64,000 bases of DNA from Whalleya microplaca (taxonomy: Eukaryota > Ascomycota > Sordariomycetes > Xylariales > Xylariaceae). Positions 24,023-36,371 of the stretch are shown here, piece after piece (the first letter of the stretch is position 1; the number at the start of each line of letters is the position of its first letter). Below the pieces are notes generated by a model. That model did not search any database and was not told the DNA's origin. It worked only from the letters and a program-made list of their open reading frames with translations. The stretch lies in assembly GCA_022497155.1 (NCBI GenBank), contig MU385736.1:540254-604253 (forward strand), given 5' to 3'. Made by a program: the position numbers and the translations under genes.

Positions 24023-25289
24023 GCGAGAACTCTTTGTCACGACGGGAGTTTGAGCGACGACGATAACGGAGATGATGAGCTCGCCTGACAGACAAGTTCA
24101 CATGTACATATAGGCCTCCTTTTGGGTTATAGACAGGGGTTTTACGAAACATTGGTTGGGGAAGGGGCCTTGGGCCATTCTAGCTAGTCTAGAGGGGTGA
24201 AATGTATCATACGCGGGGGCAAGGGGTTGATTTTTTTGGGTAGCCTGGTATGGCTGACAGGTCGTCCTGGGTTACGCCTTTTACGAAGCTTGATTTTAAG
24301 TAGTGCAATCAATAGAAGCCGGTGTGGGTGTGGAAACTTGCGGCTTCTGCTCGTGCAATGTGTGATGTGAATTATGAGCGTTCACGCTGTGATATGATCT
24401 AGAAATCTCGTAAGAGAACGCACGAATATCTTCTACGTCAAGATTCGATCTTTTGGTTGTTCGGGAACCTTAGTAGTTCTGCTAGATTATAGCAGCTAAT
24501 CTCCCTTCTAGTATGTTTTCTTACTCGCCTGCCGTCCGGCCTCTGTCGAAATCAGTCCAGGTAATGAAAATGTTAAACAGCAGTAGAACAGGAATGCCTG
24601 GCTACCCCTATTATGAATTAAAACAAGGCTCATGAAGGGAGTATGATGTCACCGCATTGGTGCCTAGAGGCGCATAGCACTGCTGCCAGGTTTGCGGACA
24701 TGAAACGGTAGCCCATGGTGCCATCTTCTCGGCCTACGCAAGAAGGCGATACTCGCTAGCAAATACGAGATCATGAGATTGATGAAAAAGATGGGGACGA
24801 TACAGTAACAGTCACAAGTCCTATTATAGTTACTAACAGGATTATTGTAACCAAGGTGGATTCTGTCGCATCACAGCTTCAGCATATAATCATCAATATA
24901 CACACTACAAGCTGTGGGGAACCCCTTTTACTTTGTGACAGATCCAACCTCGAATAGAAGGTTGGGCATCATTACGTTGAATTCATAGCCTTCGTTAACA
25001 TGTAGATGATAGTACATACAGCATCCGCCATCTATGTATCCGACCATTTTCTTCGTATCACATCATATCCAATTTTCCAATTCTCTGATGTACCCCGTAT
25101 TCTGTCTAAGCTATCCATGTATAATATATCGGTGTATGAAAGTCGTGACATGCAGACGTAAAAATCCTCAAACATTAGAATGTTACAGTATTGAACACAC
25201 TGTCATCGGCGGCATGCGAGCAGCCATGTTTAAGCCTGTGTGAAAATCCAAGCCTAAGCCGCCACCCAATCGACCATATTGCGTCCCCA
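24023..25289. other. Convergent intergenic region
   Basis: About 1.3 kb between the stops of the secreted-protein gene and the ATRR-like gene. Contains 3' flanks only; no frame or RNA recognised. Confidence 0.5.
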
Positions 25290-28200
25290 TTAAATCGGCT
25301 CGTCCCGTGGCTCGATCAGAACTTCGTTGACGGCAACGTGTGCAGGCTGGCGTAGCGCGTAAATAATCGCCTCAGCAACCTCCTCGGGGTCGAGGACCTT
25401 GGCTCCGGTCGGCTCACCGTACTTCTTGATGGCCTCGGCATCCGTCGACATGCCCAAGAGATCCGTGGCGGTATTACCAGGCTGGATCGCAGTGACGCGC
25501 AGACCAGAGCCGGCGGTCTCGAGTCTCAGACTCTGCAGAGTCGCCTCGACGAAGAACTTGCTGGCCGAGTACACCCCGAGCCCGGGGAAGACCTTGCGGC
25601 CGGCGTCCGACGAGATGGCAACGATGTGCCCGCTGCCCTGGGAGAGCATGGAGGGTACCGTGGACGAGAGACAGTGCAATAGGCCCTTGCAGTTGACGTC
25701 GACAGTGCGTTCCCATTCATCCGTTTGCACGTTGGCCATCATGGTGAAGTACATGACGCCGGCACAGGATACGAGTATGTCTATTTGCCCGAGTTTCTCT
25801 TTTGCAGTATGCATAAGTGATTCAACTTGGGTGCGATCCGTGACATCTGTCTTGTGGACAAGTACCTTGCCGCCAAAGCGGGCTAGCTTGTTCTTGAGGC
25901 TCTCGAGCGCTTCGATACGTCGAGCAGCAATTGCCACGTGGGCGCCTTCTCTGGCTAGAGCCGTAGCGACGGCGGCACCAATACCTGATGACGCCCCCGT
26001 GATGACGGCGACGCGGCCGGTCAGCGGACCTCTCTTTGAGAGTTGCTTGGATGCAGCGGACTGAGTATGGCGTGGCGCACGCGGTAGCCAACCCCTAGCG
26101 CAGAAATGGCGGGTGTAGATCTCGAGCAATGTGCTATCCATCTGGGGACGCTGTAGGCCGATCTTTGCAAGAACGGGTCCCGTTTTAGGGTCTTTGAGTA
26201 CAGTAACCCATTTCAAAAAGTCAACGGTGGGCATACCACGACGAAGGATGTCGACAGTGAATATGTTTTCTCCTTTTGGTGATCCCCTTTTCTCATTCCA
26301 TAGATCTACCCAGTCGTCCCATGCAAGTAGCTCCGTCGGATACCCAAGTTCATTCAGGATGTTAAAGACATCTTTCATGGTCACAGGGGATGGCTCTCCA
26401 AGGTGGAATATACGCTGGTCCGTATCAACGACATCGGCGAGGGATGTGATAGCTTTACTGACGAAATCGGCGGGAGTCATTTCCGCATACCAGCCATCAA
26501 TGTCAGGTGCGTAGCCCAGCTGAAGTGACTCTACTATCAATGCGTTAAGGAGATCATACGTATTCGTAGAACCCGAGGTACTGTGGCCGCTAATGGTGCC
26601 CGGGCGGTATATTCTCGCCGGCAATCCACGTTTACCAGCCTCAACAATCAGCTGTTCTGCGACCCATTTCGTTTGGCCGTATCCATCCGACAGCTTATCC
26701 GGTACATCATCAACGTCCAACATCGCATCTTCAGGCCAACCTTCTACTGATGCAGGCAATACGCCATTTGTAGAGATGTGATGGACAGTGGCACCACCTT
26801 GACAAGCAAGGCGCAAAATTTCTCGTGTGCCAAATACGTTGGCGCCCTGCATAGCAGCATAGGGATACACAAGATTGACAGTGGCAGCAGAATGGATGAT
26901 AACCTGGACGCGAGAGGCTAGATCTTCGAATTCCTCGGGCGAAAGACCGAAGCGACTCCGGGCTAAGTTCGCTGGTAGTACCTCAATACGGTCAAGAATT
27001 GAGTCATTCCAAAGCCCAAGGTCTAAGAGATTCCTACGAATCCTTGCAATACCATTGGCATGGTTCTCGTTTGACAGGTCAGCAAAGCGGACTAGACATA
27101 TAACATGGGCTGACGTAGTTTCAAGAATAGTTTTAAGTATGAATGCTCCCAGAAACCCGGTTGTACCAGTTAATAATACCGTATCCGCATCGCTGAGGCG
27201 CTGCATCTTAGCACCCGAGGGCTTGATCTCAGGGGGGAGAATAGAATCTGCACGCAAGACAGCCGGCAGGTCGGCCTGTACAGCTGCAGTATGCCCATCA
27301 CGAGCAGCACAAACAACGTCTAAGTGACCTTTGAGTGTCGGGTTTCCAGCAAGGCGTCCTAAAGGTACATGGAAGCCGTAAGCACCTGTTAACCTTGTCA
27401 CAAGGTTTACTAGCGCCAGCGAGTGTCCACCCAGGTCGAAAAAGTCATGGTCCTGTATCATTACAGTTTTCTCAGAAGTATTGAGAACGGCAGCCCATAT
27501 CTTAGCGATGTCCTGAAGTGTGATTTTCAGGTCGGCCCCTTGCCCATTAAGCTTAGATCCGGCAGGACTCCGTGACCTTGTCGGAGAAGGCAGACTTTTG
27601 AGATCAACTTTTCCGGACACTTCGTGAGTGGGAAGACTATCTAGCTCAACCCAAAGTGCTGGAATCATGTAGTGCGCTAAGTGTTCTGCCAGTGCCCGTC
27701 GTGCTACCGGACTAAAACCAGATTCATCAATCTTCACCACTGTGCGACTTCCAGGCTCTTCCTGATCAGGAACGATGTAAGCAAGCAGTTGGCGATCGAG
27801 TCCATCACCGTGAGAGACCACAGCGCAATTGCGCACTGCAAGATGGTTCAAAATCGCATTTTCAACTGCTGGCGGTTGCACGCTGTAGCCCCTGATTTTA
27901 ATCATGGCTCCTACACGGCCAGTAATTTCCAGGAGCCCAGAAGGAAGGATTCGCGCCGTATCACCAGTTCTATACATTCGTGCGCTAGGACTCTGGTCAA
28001 AGGGATCATCGGTAAAAACCTTGGCGGTAGCCTCTGGTAGGTTGAGATATCCGCGAGCCAGGAGTTTTCCACCAACGAATAGTTCGCCGCTGACGCCTGT
28101 TTCAACACTGTTGCCATCTTCATCAAGAATATATGTGTGCTCTGGATCTAGAGGTGGCCCAACAGGCACTACACGAGCCTCATCATTGAACATCTCCCTG

Positions 28201-29147
28201 ATATCTCCACAGGCAACCTCATGAGTTTCACTGGCGCTGTAGCAATTCAGCAGACGTGAGTTTGGCAGTGCTTTAAGGCCTCGACGCGCAAGATCGGTTG
28301 TAACAACTTCACCATTAAGCCAAACGGTACGCAGCTCGGTAAGTCGCTTTCCTAGTTGTGAATGGCGGGCAAGGATAGTTGCTAATAAAGTAGGCGTCAT
28401 GAGTGTTTCAGTAATGCTCTTAGAACGAAGTAACTCGACCAGTGCGACGGGGTCGTAGCTTGTCTCATCTGGGACAGTGACCACAGTGGCCCCTCGAAGA
28501 AGCGGACGCAGTATCTCCCAGATGAAGAAGACATTGCAGGCCACACGATCACCGGGTTTGAGATCATTAAAACCGAATCTCAAATCGTATGATAAAACAG
28601 CTGCCCTATGTGGGTTTGCAATCCCCTTGGGTCGCCCTGTGGTGCCAGAGGAGTATGACACGAAAGCGAGTCTCTCGAGATCATCACTAGGGGGCAATGG
28701 AGGCAATTCCTTGGTGGCTTCGCTCGAGATAATATCGCCATTTGTGTCCGTTCTCGAGCCATCAAGGATAATTAGAGGCGTCTCTCCCTTAATCTTTCCA
28801 GAATGAGCTGTGTGAGTTACCATGACAGTCGGCCTGGCATCCTCAATGACATCGGCCAAAAGACCCGGTGGATATGCGAGCTCTAGAACGAGAAACGCTC
28901 CACCTGAACGAAGCGCTGCGAGGCAAGAAATAACATAGTCGGCGCCTCGACCTAGCAACACGCCAACGAGGTCGTCACGTCCAACTCCATGACGGCGAAG
29001 ACGGCTAGCTAGCTGATCGACCTTTTCGTTAAGCTCGGCATAGGTCAAAATAGTCGGCCCGTCTTCCAGCGCAACAGCGTCGGGTGTAGCTTTGACCTGG
29101 TGGAGAAAAAGTGCCGATAGATCTTTAGTGGTGTCGATGACGCCCAT
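25290..29147 (-). CDS. NRPS-like A-T-R-R reductase, probable glycine betaine reductase (ATRR type)
   Basis: One exon; the frame is open from 29246, but Met-34 (29147) immediately precedes the conserved start GVIDTTKDLSALFLHQ and is preferred (1,285 aa; positions below count from 29246). Domains: adenylation about 45-555 with SYSSGTTGRPKG (197-208) and NCYSASETHEVACGD (334-348); carrier domain with LGGHS, Ser-609 being the phosphopantetheine site; thioester reductase R1 with TGTTGFLG (693-700) and YGQTK (856-860); C-terminal short-chain reductase R2 with TGASSGIG (1083-1090), Tyr-1226 and Lys-1230. No condensation domain. A-T-R1-R2 is the architecture of the Aspergillus nidulans ATRR, shown to reduce glycine betaine through its aldehyde to choline with NADPH. 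The NVFFIWEILRPLLRG stretch in the A domain supports this subgroup. Substrate is inferred, not proven. Confidence 0.88.
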   Translation of the reverse strand: MGVIDTTKDLSALFLHQVKATPDAVALEDGPTILTYAELNEKVDQLASRLRRHGVGRDDLVGVLLGRGADYVISCLAALRSGGAFLVLELAYPPGLLADVIEDARPTVMVTHTAHSGKIKGETPLIILDGSRTDTNGDIISSEATKELPPLPPSDDLERLAFVSYSSGTTGRPKGIANPHRAAVLSYDLRFGFNDLKPGDRVACNVFFIWEILRPLLRGATVVTVPDETSYDPVALVELLRSKSITETLMTPTLLATILARHSQLGKRLTELRTVWLNGEVVTTDLARRGLKALPNSRLLNCYSASETHEVACGDIREMFNDEARVVPVGPPLDPEHTYILDEDGNSVETGVSGELFVGGKLLARGYLNLPEATAKVFTDDPFDQSPSARMYRTGDTARILPSGLLEITGRVGAMIKIRGYSVQPPAVENAILNHLAVRNCAVVSHGDGLDRQLLAYIVPDQEEPGSRTVVKIDESGFSPVARRALAEHLAHYMIPALWVELDSLPTHEVSGKVDLKSLPSPTRSRSPAGSKLNGQGADLKITLQDIAKIWAAVLNTSEKTVMIQDHDFFDLGGHSLALVNLVTRLTGAYGFHVPLGRLAGNPTLKGHLDVVCAARDGHTAAVQADLPAVLRADSILPPEIKPSGAKMQRLSDADTVLLTGTTGFLGAFILKTILETTSAHVICLVRFADLSNENHANGIARIRRNLLDLGLWNDSILDRIEVLPANLARSRFGLSPEEFEDLASRVQVIIHSAATVNLVYPYAAMQGANVFGTREILRLACQGGATVHHISTNGVLPASVEGWPEDAMLDVDDVPDKLSDGYGQTKWVAEQLIVEAGKRGLPARIYRPGTISGHSTSGSTNTYDLLNALIVESLQLGYAPDIDGWYAEMTPADFVSKAITSLADVVDTDQRIFHLGEPSPVTMKDVFNILNELGYPTELLAWDDWVDLWNEKRGSPKGENIFTVDILRRGMPTVDFLKWVTVLKDPKTGPVLAKIGLQRPQMDSTLLEIYTRHFCARGWLPRAPRHTQSAASKQLSKRGPLTGRVAVITGASSGIGAAVATALAREGAHVAIAARRIEALESLKNKLARFGGKVLVHKTDVTDRTQVESLMHTAKEKLGQIDILVSCAGVMYFTMMANVQTDEWERTVDVNCKGLLHCLSSTVPSMLSQGSGHIVAISSDAGRKVFPGLGVYSASKFFVEATLQSLRLETAGSGLRVTAIQPGNTATDLLGMSTDAEAIKKYGEPTGAKVLDPEEVAEAIIYALRQPAHVAVNEVLIEPRDEPI

Positions 29148-32100
29148 CTTCCCTAAGACAAGAGCACGTGCCGACTTGTTTCTTCGTACAACGGTCGAAC
29201 TCCGGTTCAAAGGAGGCTTGAGAAAGTGTAACTCACTTCGATTCAAGTTAACGAAGCCTGAGTAAGACCAAACCGCACACCTTGTTACACCGATTATGGT
29301 CAGAATGTGGCTGGTTAGTAAATAGCTTGAAGCAAATCTGGGGAATTTTGGTGAGACGGTGAGTGGAGAATATTTGACGTCCTCAGCCAGCTACCAGTGC
29401 GCCGTAAACGGAGGTGCGCTTGAGGTCTCAAGGTACCCTTGAAGTCTAATAGGAAGGAGGTGCTGTGTCACCCACGTTGTATAAGTGGCGGTAACGGACG
29501 GCTGCCTACCTTATCGGAAAGTGAAAATGAACGGAGGAAGACTGTCCACATATCGCTACCTGAACACACCGACATCTCAACCATCCTCCGGTCCAAATAT
29601 CTGTCCAAATGTCTTCTTATGGCTCGTGGATACATGATTGGATAACCTTTTCAACGACGAGATATTGCGGTCAACTTTACGTAGACTAAGGGCTAACGTT
29701 CCCTAACCAACCATCCAACCAGGTACGGCATGCTTCCTATAAGTGGTACCTGTTCGCCTCGTGGCTCCTTGGCAGGTGTAGGTACGCAAACTAAAGCATC
29801 AAGGATACCCGGGACCAAGCGATTGGGAGTGGGCTTTTCTGGATAAGGAAAATGATTAGCTGGTTTAGCGAGTGCAGGTCCATCGTACTGGACATCCCCC
29901 GCTCAATCACATCATGACTTTTTCTAATAGTACGGAATATGTAGGTACCATTCCCGGTTCTGACAACCATTGGAACTTCGCTTATTCAACTTAACTCTAT
30001 TATCACAACAATTAATTACATACAGACGGCATCCTTCGTCTATATATAGTATAAATGGAAATTTGTGCTACACACGTATATGATGACCTAGGATAAGACC
30101 TAGAGAACTTGGTGCTGAGAGATTGCTCGAGTCGAGCTCTATTCCGTCATATTTGTCGCATGCTTACTACGATAAGAGATAGGCCCAAAGGAGACAGCAG
30201 AACCCAATTTCATCGAAACGTTGCATAGTTGTAACGACATTGTCAACTGGTAGAGGTCCTTATGTCCGATAGATTCATTCGACCTGACTTAGCTATCAGC
30301 GAGATTCTAAAGACTATTCATAGACACATCACATAGGTACATATACTCTTTCACGAAAGGGAAACCTAACTACCTCATAGCACACCACGCCACATTTACT
30401 GAGGAAACCTGACAAATTATCTTAAGGTTGTCAACTATAAGATGACAACTCAGTAGCAGAAGTCTATTACCTGGCATATTCCACTGGACACATGTATTTT
30501 CAACTATCTAAGGCTATTGAAGAGACAGATGTCTTCTTCTCCACAACACCCGCATCTCCAGATTCAATAGCCCACAAAATGGCGGAGTATTGAACCCTAG
30601 TTATATAGGATTAAATTCCACATTTTGCACAAGCATCCCAAACTGCCAACGTATGCTGTACTCTACGATCTACGAGAATACCTACAGCTTCATCACCTAG
30701 GTTTATGATTTCCTCGGCAGTACATACACGCGTAAGCACCAAGCTCTGAAATATTCGTATTAGAACATATAATTATGAGGCTAAAACTGTGGATCATGCT
30801 CATCGCCGATTTATGGCCACAAACTACAATGAGGCTAACTGATAGAGAAACTCGACCTATGCTATTCCAGATAAGAAGATACATTAGCTGGTACCTTCAA
30901 ATACAATACGAATACATACAGGTCATATTGATATCTGTGTTCAAGCTGACGTGCTATAGGCATGAGAGAGATATCTTGAAGCTAAGTAAAATTATGTCAT
31001 CAAGGGAAACTTCAGTACTTGAGCAGTCATTACATTAATATACATATGCAGAGAATTCATCTTGAAGCAATTGTCTAGAAGCGTGGCGCACAGGTAATCT
31101 ATCTGAATTGACTGGTCTCGCAAGACTTTACTCCCCCAGTAGTAGGAATCATAGATACGCAATATAAAGCAAGATATGGGGATCATTCGATACAGTATCA
31201 TCTACGGCAAATCTGCAAGTACGACAATGTCATCTTCTTGCTAATAAGGCTGGTCATGGTACTCAGCCTTGTCCTGAACTAGGAAGAAATTGCACAATGA
31301 AAGTAGATGACTCTTTATTATATAGTTAATATGAAAGTGATACTTTCAAAGTCATGGCTATTGTAGGTCAGAGGCTACTTAATACTACTTACTATACCAG
31401 AGAGATAGGGGTCTCAAGGCATACTATGTAGGGAAACTTGGGAAGTATATTACGTTCAATGCACATATACTTTGACCAACTAATATAGTTGGGTTCGAGT
31501 TCTATACATATCAGTGTCTCTACCTATGTCAAACCTGAGTACGTAGCAAGTGAGCTTATAGTAAAATAACCAATAACACTGTTAGGTATCAAACCTAGCT
31601 TCATTGATAAGTCTTGGGGTGGGAGTCAAGACCAATAGAGCTATTAGGTTATTAGGTTCTCATGTCGACGTTTAGATTCGACCGCCGCAATTCATTGACT
31701 CGTTCCCTTTTGCTTTTGTATGTTCAGTGAAGGAATTTGTCGCCCGCATGGAAACGATGGTACCTATACTACATGAATAGACTCTTAAAGAGAGAAATGA
31801 CCAGTTGATTGATCGACATATATGTGACGAGACATCATGACTACTGTCATGCTTAGCGGTTAGAAACAATTAGAATGACTATATGAAAATTACTCCTTAT
31901 GAAGCCAATTAACTAGATATTTCAACTTACAATTGCCTTGTATCTACGGATTATGCACTCAACCGATGGAAGTCTTGTCTAGTATGCATAGTCTTAAGTA
32001 TATGAGTAGACTATAGACCTTTACACATTGCTTGCCAGGGTAATTCGAGGTAGTCCTCTAGAGATAAAAAATTCCGATACAATTTACAACTCCATGTATT

Positions 32101-34140
32101 ACATTAGACATTCAACTAAATGAGATGAGGCGTCTTCGCGTTAAGTACACACCGGATTTGGTTTGAATTGCCTCCAGATTCATAGTAAAAAGAAATTTTG
32201 ATTCGGGTTGTAGTACTTAGCGCAAACGTATCAAACCGGGTACTGAGAAGGCAGATAGAAGGAAAGTCTCTTTAACCCTATACGAGGGATATGCATGTGT
32301 ATTGGTGGGAAGTAACCTAAATTCTGAATATATGTAATAAAAGTAGGTATTGGCATATGTATTGACTTACTAGGTGTTCATAGAATTCGGCGCCTAATAA
32401 AGCACCCGGGGAATTCTGGACGAATAACACAGTGAATGCGCACTGGTTACCTGAGGATACTTACATTCCTAAGCCGCATTTGTGCAGGTTGCATTGTCAG
32501 CCCGCTTGCTTTTAAAAACCCCCAGCACTTGCATCACTTCTGCGCGTCGCGAATGTCCCAGACCAACACGTGAAATGGAGCGCATAGACAAACATATGCA
32601 AACAAAGTTCTGTAGGCTTCAAGTCCTAACGGAGACCAGTTGATAATCGTATATATCATAGAAAAGATCGCGATGAATCTTTCAATAGTGAGTGCGCAAG
32701 AAATATAAATATGAGCCGCCTGGCCGCCCGACCGACCATATGAACAGAGGCAAAGAGGCTGTGAGTCATAAGACGCGCCAAGAAATTCATGCAGAGCAGG
32801 AAATGAGCTGGGATGCGGTGCGTGAGGCTGCACCGGCAGAAGAAAAAAATTTGAATTGGTGGTTGGCAGGGATCCTCAGGACTGGCCCCACCGTGTGTGC
32901 CGACAGAATATGAAACCAAATAATGCGTCCCTTTTACGAGGAAAACCAGATTACGTATGGCCACCAGGTTAAATAAAAAAGGTTTAGGTGACGACACAGG
33001 ATGGTATACACCGCTGAGGATGTCCAGTGTCAGAATGTCCGAAAAGATCTCTCACTTTTCAAGATGTCCGAACCTCGACATGCTAAAATAATGATGGTCA
33101 AAGATGGTGTCATGCTCCGGCCACGGTCGCGGCCGATTCCTACCGAATCCACCGAAATGAGACTTGCGATTGATCAACAAAAGATCATCGTCACCAAAAA
33201 AGAAAAAGAAAGTTTTATGGGTGCAATGGTAAGTAGCACTATCTACCGCGCAGCCGCATTGTCGACTCGCGCAGGAAGACAGTTGTTTGCGTACCCAAAT
33301 CAACAATTGTTTGGATCCCTTAAACTGGCTATAACTTTTTAGCAAAACACTGGTCAAGAGACAACCAAACGGGGGAAGCATCGTGATGAGAGGAAGAAAG
33401 GACAGAAGGGGTGCATCGTGCGCGTTTCAGGGAGGAAAAGGGGGTAGGTAGGAGTTGGCCAGGCCTCCAAATGTGGGTTGGGTCTAAAACTCCGTCTGCC
33501 CACAGCCATCCATCTAGATTTTTTTTTTTGACGAGGTGGCTAGGTGGCTGCCGGGCGGGTTGTTCACTGTGCGAGCTTTTTATCGCGAGACTGGCAGATG
33601 AGAACCTTCTGGCTTCTTGCGGGATGTAGACGTGGTAAACCGAGTCATGCATTTCTTGCCTCTGAACGCTCACGGTCGCATCTTTGATTGAACATATGCT
33701 TCTGAACAGGATATCTGACGAAGATTAGTCTTGCGAAAGGCTGATGGCATTCTCACGAAGAAATAGCGCTGAGAAATCGGTGGTGCTTGGCGATGATGCT
33801 GTTGCAACAAGCGGAGGTTTTGGGTTGGGTTGGTTTGCTTGTTGGAGAGTCCGAGGAACATGAAGACGACTTGGTGGAAACCAAGAGTTACGAAGAGCAA
33901 GGAAGGGCAAGAAAAAATTTAAAATAAGGGTCAGACGCTGAGACATGATTGGGTGGCCGGTGGTTAGCCTGACCACTAAGGTGACAGCAGAAGAAAGCTT
34001 TTGTGGGTTTCCGCCACACTGAGGCGTGGTTGCCTGAGAAGTCAGAGCGCACGCACTGGAGGTAGGTGGGCTCCGAAAATTATAAATTGCTTCGCATCCC
34101 CTCAATTGAATTTTGGAAAATTCTTGCGCGGAAGCCCCGA
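29148..34140. other. Large gene-poor interval upstream of ATRR-like and TBP genes
   Basis: Nearly 5 kb with no convincing coding region on either strand. 29.2-29.9 kb is probably the promoter of the ATRR-like gene. 30-32.5 kb is moderately AT-rich, with only scattered short frames and no transposon motif that I can read. 32.9-34.1 kb returns to mixed composition with a T9 run near 33,520. It could hold non-coding RNA or a lineage-specific gene with many introns, but nothing supports either. Confidence 0.45.
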
Positions 34141-34158
34141 CCGAAGGTCCCCCTCCCC

Positions 34159-35411
34159 CATATTTAATCGCACCAGCCACAACCACAACACCACCACAGT
34201 TCCAGCCTCACGTAGCCTGCTTGTCAGCTGTCTGCCTGTCAATTACGTCTGGCCGTGGTAATATTCCTTCCTTTTCGGACTCGAGGTCATTCATTGTTGG
34301 ACCCGCTTCTTGCTGCTGACGGTAGCGCACAAACCAATTCCATATCACCTCCTCGACATTCCTTGTCATCACCGCCTTTCTTCCCCGCACATCCTCACCG
34401 TGGTTGGATCTGGTGTCGTATCTCTTCCCCCGTCAACCATCTCACGTCATACTTGGGCCTGTTCCTCGAGTATTTCTGCTGTCTGCCGCTCTCGTCTACT
34501 GAAGCGAAAACGTCTTGACGACAAAGCATCAAAGGAAACTTGGCCCCGCTAGTCCTTTGTTCCCTGTCGCCGTTTACCGTCTATTTACGACCCGAGCAGC
34601 TGTCGCATCAGAAGTCCGAACCGCCCAGACGAATTTGAGTCATCTTGCCGCACAGGTCACGGTGAAGTGTAGCCAAGAAGAAGATAGATTCCACAATAGA
34701 GACGAGTCTTGAAGAAGAAAATATAAAGCTGAGATCCCGAACTGGTATCTCCGCCTTACTCCCTCTATCATCATATTCGTCGTCGCAAGCGATCGAGTAT
34801 TCGTCGTCATCGTCGTCGCGTCGTCAAGATCCTTCGACCTCGACCGCACTCGTCTATCTTGCCCGTCGAATCTGAAGAGGGGAAGAAGTTGCTGCTCACG
34901 ACCACTCCGATTTCACTATCGCGAACTGGTCGTCGACATATAATATCTGCATTTCGTGTGCGTGCCCGTGGTCTTTCGATCGAAAGATCTAACGACCAGT
35001 CCGTTATACCAGCATTTGCTGTGTTGGGGAGACATTTGCTTGTTTATCTCCTACACACTATCTGGTAAGAAGTTTTTTCTCTTTTCGCTCATCTTCCGAG
35101 TCAGAGCCCCAATGTGCTGTGACAGCCCAATGATATGTAGAAATTCGAGTGGATTCAGTTGCCTGGTAACACTGTTGGATTCACCTTGACACCATGACCC
35201 CGCCACTGTTGACAAGATTTTGCCACTGCCCAAAGTACTTAATACCTAAAGATTCTGTCCACTCTTGTATCGAACAACATCAACACCGCCTTGCGCTGCC
35301 GTTCCTTCTACTTTCGCGCATAGTCGTTTTGAGTATTTCTAACGTTTAAATAGACAGATCTTTGCCGATCATTCTGCAGTTGCAGACGCACTTCTAAGTA
35401 CAGTCTACAAG
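34159..35411 (+). promoter_or_regulatory. Probable TBP promoter and long pyrimidine-rich leader
   Basis: A TATA-like ATATTTAA lies at about 34,160-34,167. It is followed by about 1.2 kb of C/T-rich sequence with many short AUG-started frames (for example 34,255-34,518 and 34,859-35,068) before the TBP start. Pyrimidine-rich long leaders are common before fungal housekeeping genes. The real transcription start and any leader intron cannot be fixed from sequence alone. Confidence 0.4.
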
Positions 35412-36371
35412 ATGGAGGGCATCCAAACCCATCCCGCAACTGCTGCCCAAGCTAAGGCCTTTACTGCGCCTGGCTCGCTTTCCTTCCCCGGAGGCACCGG
35501 CGATCTCACGCCGCCTTCTTTTGTCGATCCTGACAAAGCGAACGGTCAGAGACTCGTGAATGGTGGTCCTCAGCAGGGTGGCCACGCTGCTAACGGTACC
35601 GGGGTGACTCCCGCCACACCCGCTGCGACTCCAGCTGCTGCTCAGGTTGGAAGTGGATTGACTCCTACCTTGCAGTATGTATAACCTCATATCCTTAAGT
35701 GCTGTATGAACTTGGGCTCACCTCGCATGCTAAAGAAACATCGTTGCGACGGTAAATCTTGAGTGCCGTTTGGACTTGAAGACCATCGCGCTGCATGCGA
35801 GAAATGCTGAGTACAACCCTAAGGTATTAATGATTCACTCTGTAGTATTGTCATCAGCAGTTCTTGCGCTAACACCTACAGCGTTTCGCGGCTGTCATCA
35901 TGCGTATCCGTGAGCCCAAGACGACCGCTCTTATCTTTGCCTCAGGCAAGATGGTCGTGACTGGTGCTAAGTCGGAAGATGACTCTAAGCTTGCATCGCG
36001 CAAATATGCCCGTATCATCCAGAAGCTTGGCTTCAACGCCAAGTTCACGGACTTCAAGATCCAGAATATTGTGGGAAGCTGTGACATCAAGTTCCCCATC
36101 CGTCTCGAGGGTCTGGCATCCCGCCACCACAACTTCAGCTCTTACGAGCCTGAGTTGTTCCCTGGTCTGATCTACCGCATGATTAAGCCCAAGATTGTGC
36201 TCTTGATCTTTGTCAGCGGCAAGATTGTCTTGACAGGTGCCAAAGTGCGCGAAGAGATCTACCAGGCTTTCGAAATGATTTACCCTGTCTTGCAAGGTAT
36301 GTACTTTGTGGTCTTCAATCAATCTGTACAAGCAAACGTTCTAATGTGTTGCAGATTTCCGCAAGGTTTAA
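35412..36371 (+). CDS. spt15: TATA-box-binding protein (TBP)
   Basis: Four exons: 35412-35674, 35736-35823, 35882-36296, 36355-36371; introns 61, 58 and 58 nt; 260 aa. It is the TATA-recognition subunit of TFIID and also serves SAGA-, Pol I- and Pol III-dependent initiation. Residues 1-87 are a variable Pro/Ala/Gly/Thr-rich tail. The saddle-shaped core of two direct repeats follows: [20 protein letters not shown], then [20 protein letters not shown]; second repeat [20 protein letters not shown] and [21 protein letters not shown]. The last exon is only 17 nt and encodes the universal end DFRKV; ignoring its intron would replace this end with an unrelated tail. The neighbours have no functional link. 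Confidence 0.97.

Noticed and set aside
31440..31520. GGGTTCGAGTTC-like T-loop suggesting a tRNA
   Set aside because: No matching acceptor stem, D-loop or anticodon stem could be formed around it.
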